Positions 58,389 to 64,000 of a stretch of 64,000 bases of DNA are shown here, piece by piece. Position 1 is the first letter of the stretch. Each line of letters starts with the position of its first letter. The stretch is from the NCBI RefSeq assembly GCF_042685745.1, contig NZ_JBHUNT010000001.1:3844001-3908000 (forward strand), written 5' to 3'. A model generated the notes under the pieces. The model was not told the origin of the DNA. It did no database searches and saw only the letters and a list, made by a program, of their open reading frames with translations. This DNA is from Prauserella_A oleivorans. Lineage in GTDB: Bacteria; Actinomycetota; Actinomycetes; Mycobacteriales; Pseudonocardiaceae. A program made the position numbers and the translations under genes.

Positions 58389-60191
58389 CTAGAGGTACTG
58401 GCCGGTGTTGGTCGCCGTGTCGATGACGCGGCCGGAATCCTGGTTCTTGCCGGTGACGAGCGTGCGGATGTAGACGATCCGCTCGCCCTTCTTGCCGGAG
58501 ATCCGAGCCCAGTCGTCCGGATTCGTCGTGTTGGGCAGGTCCTCGTTCTCCGCGAACTCGTCCACGATCGCGTCCAGCAGGTGCTGCACGCGCAGACCGG
58601 GCTGCTTGGTCTCCAGCACCGACTTGATCGCCGACTTCTTCGCCCGGTCCACGATGTTCTGGATCATGGCGCCCGAGTTGAAGTCGCGGAAGTAGAGCAC
58701 CTCCTTGTCCCCGTTGGCGTAGGTGACCTCCAGGAACCGGTTCTCGTCGGTCTCCTCGTACATCCGCTCGACGGTGTGCTGGATCATCGCGTCGATGGTG
58801 GCCTGCCGGTCGCCGCCGAACTCCCGGAGATCATCGGCGTGGATCGGCAGATCCGCCGTGAGGTACTTCGAGAAGATGTCCTTCGCACCCTCGGCGTCGG
58901 GCCGCTCGATCTTGATCTTCACGTCGAGCCTGCCTGGCCGCAGGATCGCCGGGTCGATCATGTCCTCGCGGTTGGACGCGCCGATCACGATGACGTTCTC
59001 GAGACCCTCGACACCGTCGATCTCCGACAGCAGCTGCGGCACGATCGTCGTCTCCACGTCCGACGACACACCGCTGCCACGCGTCCGGAAGATCGACTCC
59101 ATCTCGTCGAAGAAGACGATGACCGGCGTACCGTCCGAGGCCTTCTCGCGAGCCCGCTGGAAGATCATGCGGATGTGCCGCTCGGTCTCCCCGACGAACT
59201 TGTTGAGCAGCTCCGGACCCTTGATGTTGAGGAAGTAGGACTTGGCGTCCGCCGCGTCGCCCGCCACCTTCTTCGCGAGCGAGTTGGCCACCGCCTTGGC
59301 GATGAGCGTCTTCCCGCATCCGGGCGGCCCGTAGAGCAGCACGCCCTTCGGCGGCCGCAGCTGGTACTCGAGGTAGAGGTCGGAGTGCAGGAACGGCAGC
59401 TCCACGGCGTCGCGGATCTGCTCGATCTGCCGGTACAGCCCGCCGATGTCCTCGTACCGGACGTCGGGAACCTCTTCGAGCACCAGGTCCTCGACCTCGG
59501 CCTTGGGCACGCGCTCGTAGGCGTAGCCCGCCTTGGAGTCGACGAGCAGGGAGTCACCCGACTTGAGCGTCTGCTCGGCCAGCGGGTCGGCCAGCCAGAC
59601 CACCCGCTCCTCGTCGGCGTGACCCACCACGAGGGCACGCGCACTGCCGCCCTCGGTCTCGGGCAGCAGGACTTCACGCAGCGCACACACCTCGCCGGTG
59701 CGCTCGAAGCCACCCGCCTCGACGACGGTGAGCGCCTCGTTGAGGCGCACGCTCTGGCCACGCTCCAACGACTCGATCTCCACCGCAGGCGATACGGCGA
59801 CCCGCATCCGCCTGCCCGCGGTGTAGACGTCCACCGTGTTGTCCTCGTATGCCTCCACGAAGACGCCGTACCCGCTGGGCGGCTGCGCCAGCCGGTCGAC
59901 TTCTTCCCGAAGCGCCAGGAGCTGGCTTCGCGCCTCACGCAGCGTCTCGACCAGCTTGTTGTTCCGCTCCGTGAGCTGACTCACGCGCTCCGTCGCCTCG
60001 GCGAGCCTCTGCTCGAGGACTCGGTTCTGCCTCGGGGAATCCGTGAGCTTCCGGCGAAGCAAGGCGACTTCCTCCTCGAGGAAGCGAATCTGTCGCACCT
60101 GTTCGCTGGTCGGGTTCCCCGCCGTTCCAGCTCCACTCGTTTCTGAAGAGTCGGCCTCCTCGTGCCGACCTCCGGGAAGGTCGTGTTGCAT
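58389..60191 (-). CDS. arc: Proteasome-activating AAA+ ATPase ARC (Mpa)
   Basis: 600 residues. An N-terminal coiled coil (about 30-85) binds Pup. The double OB ring follows (about 90-240), then the AAA module (Walker A GPPGCGKTLIAKA, Walker B VIVFFDEMES, arginine finger RPGRLD). It ends GQYL, the motif that docks into PrcA pockets and opens the gate. ATG 60191 has GGAGG 8 bases upstream and gives the usual N-terminus; longer in-frame starts lack support. It unfolds pupylated proteins and feeds them to PrcA/PrcB. Confidence 0.97.
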   Translation of the reverse strand: MQHDLPGGRHEEADSSETSGAGTAGNPTSEQVRQIRFLEEEVALLRRKLTDSPRQNRVLEQRLAEATERVSQLTERNNKLVETLREARSQLLALREEVDRLAQPPSGYGVFVEAYEDNTVDVYTAGRRMRVAVSPAVEIESLERGQSVRLNEALTVVEAGGFERTGEVCALREVLLPETEGGSARALVVGHADEERVVWLADPLAEQTLKSGDSLLVDSKAGYAYERVPKAEVEDLVLEEVPDVRYEDIGGLYRQIEQIRDAVELPFLHSDLYLEYQLRPPKGVLLYGPPGCGKTLIAKAVANSLAKKVAGDAADAKSYFLNIKGPELLNKFVGETERHIRMIFQRAREKASDGTPVIVFFDEMESIFRTRGSGVSSDVETTIVPQLLSEIDGVEGLENVIVIGASNREDMIDPAILRPGRLDVKIKIERPDAEGAKDIFSKYLTADLPIHADDLREFGGDRQATIDAMIQHTVERMYEETDENRFLEVTYANGDKEVLYFRDFNSGAMIQNIVDRAKKSAIKSVLETKQPGLRVQHLLDAIVDEFAENEDLPNTTNPDDWARISGKKGERIVYIRTLVTGKNQDSGRVIDTATNTGQYL

Positions 60192-60514
60192 TTCGGCACC
60201 TCCTCGGAATGCATTTGCTTCCACGGTACCGGCGATCACCGACATGAAAAGCCCTTGCCGCGTTACAGGATCGGCGCGTCGCGCGGATGTGCACGGCTAC
60301 CCGCTGCTGCCCGACCCGACTCCAAAGTTGGCCTCATAGCCCGTTTTCCACCGTTCGGCGGCATCCGCACGCGGAGAGTGACCACTGTCGAACCGGACAA
60401 ATCGGCCAGGTTTCCGAGAGTCCGGAGACGCCCGCCCCCGCCCCGATACGATCAGCCGGACACCAAGGTCGAAGTTCGGGGATTTCCGCAGCTCACAACA
60501 GGTAAGGGGAAGCA
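60192..60514. other. Divergent promoter region of arc and the Pro/Gly-rich membrane protein gene
   Basis: 323 bp without a gene. TACGAT at about 60455 is a possible -10 for the rightward gene, and TACCGT at about 60222 for arc; neither has a convincing -35, and no operator-like dyad stands out. Confidence 0.4.
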
Positions 60515-61285
60515 ATGACCTACCCGCCGCAACAGCCCGGCGGACCGGGCCAGCCGGGCCCGTACGGACAGCCCGGCGCGTGGGGCCAGCCGGGTCAGCC
60601 GGGCCCGCAGGGTGGCCCGAACGGGCCGTTTCCGCCCAGCGGCCCGAATCCGCAACACGGTGGTTACACGGGCCAGGGCGGAACGCAACAATTCGGCCAA
60701 CCCGGGCCTTACGGCCCCCCTCCGGGCGGTGGCTTCTCCGGCGGTCCCGCTGGCCCGGGCGGCGAGCCGCCCAAGAAGAAGACCGGACTGATCGTCGGCC
60801 TGTCGATCGCGGCGGTGGCCGTGATCGGCGGTGTGGTGGCGCTCATCCTGCTGCTCTCCGGCGGGGACGAGGAGGACACGCAGGCTGCGGGCGGCACCAG
60901 CGACGCCTCCCCCACGGCCGGCCAGGAAAGCGGACAACCGTCCGCGCCGAGTTCGTCCGAGCCGGCGGAGTCGTCGGAGTCGGCCGACGACTCCGGCTCC
61001 GGCGACGACGCAGCCGCGGTGCAGGCACTGGCCCAGCAGGTCGTCGACGTGTTCAACAACCGCGACGCCGCCCTCGCCGAGGACATCTCGTGCAGCCCCG
61101 GCACCGTCAACGCCTCGGCATTCGACGAGCTCCCGCCGCAGGCGCAGTTCACGATGGGCAGGGAGCCGGAGATCACCGGCGACACCGCCAAGATCTACAT
61201 CGCGGTCTCCGCGGCCGGACAGTCCCAGGAACTCCCCGGAATGCCTGCCTCGAAGCAGGACGGCGAGTGGTGCATGGGCAACTAG
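60515..61285 (+). CDS. Pro/Gly/Gln-rich membrane protein with extracytoplasmic domain
   Basis: 256 residues. A low-complexity cytoplasmic N-terminus (QPG, GPYG units, about 1-85), one transmembrane helix (LIVGLSIAAVAVIGGVVALILLL), a Ser/Glu-rich linker and a small extracellular domain with two cysteines (EDISCSPG, GEWCMGN). The layout matches the many actinobacterial proteins with a DUF4333/DUF4878-type cargo. ATG follows AAGGGGAAG. Function unknown; convergent with trmI. Confidence 0.75.
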   Translation: MTYPPQQPGGPGQPGPYGQPGAWGQPGQPGPQGGPNGPFPPSGPNPQHGGYTGQGGTQQFGQPGPYGPPPGGGFSGGPAGPGGEPPKKKTGLIVGLSIAAVAVIGGVVALILLLSGGDEEDTQAAGGTSDASPTAGQESGQPSAPSSSEPAESSESADDSGSGDDAAAVQALAQQVVDVFNNRDAALAEDISCSPGTVNASAFDELPPQAQFTMGREPEITGDTAKIYIAVSAAGQSQELPGMPASKQDGEWCMGN

Positions 61286-61306
61286 CCCTCCCGGGCGGCC
61301 CGGCCG

Positions 61307-62128
61307 TCAGCCGCGGCTGGGCCGCCTGCGGGGCCGCGGAGGCGTCACGCCCTCCGCAAGCCTGCGCGTGGTGAGCAGGAACGCCGTGTGCGCCACCATG
61401 CGGTGCTCGGGCCGCACCGCCAGTCCCACGACGTGCCACGGCCGCATGAGCGTCTCCCACGCCTGCGGCTCGGTCCAGCACTGCTGCTCGCGCAGTGCCT
61501 CGGTGACGGCCGACAGCTGGGTGGTCGTCGCCACGTAGACGACCAGCACGCCACCCGGCACCAGGCTCTTCGCCACCGTGGGCAGCACCTCCCACGGCGA
61601 GAGCATGTCCAGCACCACCCGGTCGGCCTCGCCCTCGTGCGTGGCGAGGTCGCCCAGGCGCAGCTCCCAATTCGCCGGGCGCTCGCCGAAGAACTTCTCC
61701 ACGTTGCGCACCGCGTGCTCGGCGTGATCCTCGCGTACCTCGTACGACGTCACGCTGCCCTCGGGCCCCACCGCCCGCAGCAGCGAGCACGTGAGCGCGC
61801 CCGACCCGGCGCCCGCCTCCAGCACCCGGGCTCCGGGGAAGATGTCGCCCCACATGACGATCTGTGCGGCGTCCTTCGGGTAGATGACCTGAGCACCACG
61901 CGGCATCGACAGCACGTAGTCCGGCAGGAGCGGGCGCAGGGCGAGGTAACTCGTGCCGCCCGCCGAGGTGATGACGGACCCCTCGGGTTTGCCGATCACG
62001 TCGTCGTGGGACAGCGCTCCCCGGTGGGTGTGGTACTCACCACCCTTGGCCAGGACGATCGTGTAGTGCCGACCCTTCGGGTCGGTCAACTGCACGCGAT
62101 CTCCGGCACGGAACGGCCCTGCGGACAC
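61307..62128 (-). CDS. trmI: tRNA (adenine58-N1)-methyltransferase TrmI
   Basis: 273 residues. N-terminal beta domain (FRAGDRVQLTDPKGRHYTIVLAKGGEYHTHRG), SAM-binding motif I ARVLEAGAGSGALT, motif IV VVLDMLSPWEVLP, and the C-terminal WHVVGLAVRPEHRMVAHTAFLL are those of the Rv2118c group, which methylates A57/A58 as a tetramer. GTG 62128 follows GGAGG by 4-5 bases; a longer start would overlap the protease gene. Synteny with arc is standard. Confidence 0.95.
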   Translation of the reverse strand: MSAGPFRAGDRVQLTDPKGRHYTIVLAKGGEYHTHRGALSHDDVIGKPEGSVITSAGGTSYLALRPLLPDYVLSMPRGAQVIYPKDAAQIVMWGDIFPGARVLEAGAGSGALTCSLLRAVGPEGSVTSYEVREDHAEHAVRNVEKFFGERPANWELRLGDLATHEGEADRVVLDMLSPWEVLPTVAKSLVPGGVLVVYVATTTQLSAVTEALREQQCWTEPQAWETLMRPWHVVGLAVRPEHRMVAHTAFLLTTRRLAEGVTPPRPRRRPSRG

Positions 62129-62187
62129 GACACCTCCATCACGACGAACGACAGCGGTTGATCGTCGCAGACCCGTGCGCACGGCGT

Positions 62188-63348
62188 TCAGCCGGTAGGC
62201 CTCCATCCGCCCGCGAGCGCCGCGCGCAGGTCGTCGCGGTGCAGTACCCCCGCCGGCTTACCGTCGTCGTCGACGACGAGGAACTGCCACGTGGCGACCT
62301 CGGCGACCCGCTCGGCGACCGCGTCGCCCGGGTCGGACAGCAGCAGGACCGTTTCCGCGCGGATCGGCTCGGCGGCCAGTTCGGCGGGCGCCTGGGGGGC
62401 CGAGGCGGCCAGCCGTTCGGCCGCGGCCTCGTCGAGCAGGCCCGCGGCCACGCCGTCCGCGCGCACGAGCACCACTCCCCTGCCCGCGGCCGCGGACAGG
62501 GCGGCACCCACCGGGCTTTCGGCGGGCAGTTGCAGCACGGGACGCATGAGGTCGCCGAGGGCGAGCCCGTCGGGCCAGCCGCGGCGCTGCTCGGCGGCGA
62601 ACTCCCCGGAGGCGCCCGTGACGACGAACCACGCCGTCACCACGCACACGCCGAGCCGCAGCCACCGGTCGTCGCTGCCGGACGCGAGCCCCCACAAGGC
62701 CCAGACCAGCAGTCCCAACGCGACGAGCCCGCCGCCGAACACCGCCGCGCGGGTGCCCGTCGTCCGCGTCCCGGTCACCGACCACACGCCCGCACGCAGC
62801 AACCTGCCGCCGTCGAGCGGCAGCCCGGGCAGGAGGTTGAACACGCCCACGGCGAGGTTGGCGACCGCGCATTGAGCGACGAGCAACCACACTGGACCGC
62901 CCGGCGGCACCGCGAGTAGCAGGAGCCCGCAGAGCGCGGCGAGCAGCACCGACACGACGGGCCCCGCGGCGGCGATCAACCCCTCCTGGCCGGGTTTGCG
63001 GGGACTGCGAGCCACCTCGGACAAGCCGCCGAGCAGGAACAGTCGCAGCCTGCGCACGGGAATGCCGAGGCGCAGGGCGACCACACAGTGCCCGAGCTCG
63101 TGGGCCAGCACCGAGAGCCCGAGCAGCACGGCGAACGCCGCGGCGAGCAGCCAGGAGGTGACCATGCTCGCCCCGGGCAGCAGCCTGCCCACCAGCGGCG
63201 AGTACAGCACGACGATCAGCAGTGACCCGATCCACCACGACGGCGCCAGCAGCACCGGTACGCCGTCGACCCGGAACAGCAGCAGTCCGCCCTCCACGGC
63301 GGGCGCGCGCCCGGACCGATCGCGGCGATGGCTGCTGGTGGTGTCCAC
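62188..63348 (-). CDS. Site-2-type M50 metalloprotease with CBS-like tail (Rip3-like)
   Basis: 386 residues. About six hydrophobic helices contain the zinc motif LAHELGHCVV and the third ligand in FNLLPGLPLDGGRLL. The C-terminal 130 residues are a pair of CBS domains (LMRPVLQLPAESPVGAAL, LLLSDPGDAVAERVAEV, GVLHRDDLRAAL). It should cut membrane-anchored regulators; the substrate is unknown. GTG 63348 has TACGCT 6 bases upstream. Gene order M50, trmI, arc matches other actinobacteria. Confidence 0.92.
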   Translation of the reverse strand: MDTTSSHRRDRSGRAPAVEGGLLLFRVDGVPVLLAPSWWIGSLLIVVLYSPLVGRLLPGASMVTSWLLAAAFAVLLGLSVLAHELGHCVVALRLGIPVRRLRLFLLGGLSEVARSPRKPGQEGLIAAAGPVVSVLLAALCGLLLLAVPPGGPVWLLVAQCAVANLAVGVFNLLPGLPLDGGRLLRAGVWSVTGTRTTGTRAAVFGGGLVALGLLVWALWGLASGSDDRWLRLGVCVVTAWFVVTGASGEFAAEQRRGWPDGLALGDLMRPVLQLPAESPVGAALSAAAGRGVVLVRADGVAAGLLDEAAAERLAASAPQAPAELAAEPIRAETVLLLSDPGDAVAERVAEVATWQFLVVDDDGKPAGVLHRDDLRAALAGGWRPTG

Positions 63349-63354
63349 ACCGGG

Positions 63355-63360
63355 AGCGTA
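63355..63360 (-). promoter_or_regulatory. -10 element (TACGCT) of the M50 protease gene
   Basis: TANNNT 6 bases before the GTG at 63348; leaderless pattern. Confidence 0.5.
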
Positions 63361-63431
63361 GAACGCGACATGTGGGAGAGCCGTTACCCGTGGGTGCCGT
63401 GTCCCACGCCCCGGCGCCGCGTTACCCGGAG

Positions 63432-63454
63432 TTGTCGGACCGTGCCGTTACGCT
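63432..63454 (+). promoter_or_regulatory. PafBC/RecA-NDp-like promoter of the RecB-family nuclease gene
   Basis: TTGTCGGAC (63432-63440), exactly 8 bases, then TACGCT (63449-63454) match the mycobacterial RecA-NDp consensus TTGTCRGTG-N8-TANNNT at seven of nine upstream positions. The -10 is 7 bases before the ATG, giving a leaderless transcript. PafB and PafC, the activators of this promoter class, are encoded at 44212-46231. Confidence 0.6.
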
Positions 63455-63461
63455 GCCGGGC

Positions 63462-64000
63462 ATGGCAGAGGGCACGATCAACACGGTGAGCGTCGAACCC
63501 GCAACGAGCGTCGGCACGGTCCGCAGACCCGCGCTGTCGCCGTCGCGGGCCAGCGATTTCAAGCAATGCCCGCTGCTCTACCGGTTCCGCGCGGTCGACC
63601 GGCTGCCGGAGAAGCCGACCAAGGCCCAGGTCCGCGGAACGCTCGTGCACTCGGTGCTGGAGCGGCTGTTCGGGCTGCCCCGCGGCGAGCGCCTGCCCGA
63701 GCGAGCGAAGGACATGCTCGAACCGACGTGGGCGGAGTTGTCCCAGGAGTGTCCGGAGTGGACGGAACTGTTCGAGGACGACGACGCGGTCGGCGAATGG
63801 CTCGCCGGCGCGGCCAAACTCGTCGATGCCTACTTCGGACTCGAGGATCCGAACCGGCTCGACCCGGAGGCCTGCGAGTTGCATGTGGAGACCGAGCTGA
63901 GTTCCGGCGTCGTGCTCCGCGGCTATGTCGACCGGCTCGACGTCGCGCCCACGGGCGAGATCCGGGTGGTCGACTACAAGACCGGCGCCGCGCCCCGCGA
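63462..64000 (+). CDS. RecB-family PD-(D/E)XK nuclease (partial, N-terminal 179 residues)
   Basis: The gene runs off the right edge. LSPSRASDFKQCPLLYRFRAVDRLP with its early cysteine begins a Cas4/RecB-like fold that may hold an iron-sulfur cluster, GTLVHSVLERLFGLP follows, and GYVDRLDVAPTGEIRVVDYKTG is the catalytic D...(D)YKTG motif. It matches the Rv2119 position beside trmI. A DNA-repair exonuclease is expected, and the PafBC-type promoter fits that. The cysteine set near the C-terminus cannot be checked. Confidence 0.9.
   Translation, partial: MAEGTINTVSVEPATSVGTVRRPALSPSRASDFKQCPLLYRFRAVDRLPEKPTKAQVRGTLVHSVLERLFGLPRGERLPERAKDMLEPTWAELSQECPEWTELFEDDDAVGEWLAGAAKLVDAYFGLEDPNRLDPEACELHVETELSSGVVLRGYVDRLDVAPTGEIRVVDYKTGAAPR

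Noticed and set aside
62129..62206. Longer TrmI starting at 62206
   Set aside because: It would overlap the protease gene, and the added residues are not part of the family; GTG 62128 has a GGAGG site.

Overview
The window is high-GC actinobacterial chromosome, most likely from the Pseudonocardiaceae (Amycolatopsis, Saccharomonospora or Prauserella type; genus not fixed). The evidence is the complete Pup-proteasome locus (pup, prcB, prcA, pafA, dop, ARC/Mpa), RbpA, a resuscitation-promoting factor, split ppm1 and lnt, and gene order that matches from memory the Mycobacterium tuberculosis Rv2050-Rv2119 region. About twenty genes carry a TANNNT -10 hexamer 6-8 bases before the start codon, the signature of leaderless transcription. 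No rRNA, tRNA, CRISPR array or insertion sequence was seen.

Bases 1-21,000 look more accessory. They hold an NfeD/SPFH pair, three unrelated regulator-target units (an ECF42-type sigma factor with its YCII partner, a TetR repressor facing a short-chain dehydrogenase, a large efflux pump with a fused repeat tail), a MoxR/VWA pair, SGNH hydrolases and two tyrosine recombinases. A 28-bp sequence at 20676-20703 matches the actinobacterial dif site, so this stretch is probably at the replication terminus. Two genes here, a pentapeptide-repeat protein and the dehydrogenase, are broken by single frameshifts.

Bases 21,000-36,100 are mostly conserved chromosome: a zinc-ribbon protein, GDPD, Rpf, a UMF1-type transporter, thymidine kinase, rbpA with a SigR-type promoter, ppm1 and lnt, an amidohydrolase facing a lysine-aminomutase-like radical SAM enzyme, a MazF-type toxin-antitoxin pair, Lrp, PepP and a 5'-3' exonuclease. 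A tiny repeat-containing reading frame is wedged by 4-base overlaps between pepP and lrp.

Bases 36,100-64,000 form the proteasome neighbourhood. On the minus strand run helY, a lipid kinase, tatC, tatA, pafC, pafB, pafA, prcA, prcB, pup, dop and arc, followed by trmI and an M50 protease. Pup ends in Gly-Gly-Glu, so it should be ligation-ready without Dop deamidation; PafA attaches it to lysines, ARC unfolds pupylated proteins into the PrcA/PrcB chamber, and Dop removes it. PafB and PafC form the DNA-damage activator. The RecB-like nuclease at the right edge, and more weakly the MmcQ-like gene, have promoters resembling the PafBC-dependent RecA-NDp motif. Insertions in the cluster include a TetR/MMPL pair and a PAP2-lipid kinase fusion. 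Between dop and arc sits a small HTH protein whose gene and downstream aldo/keto reductase share a 16-bp operator-like sequence.
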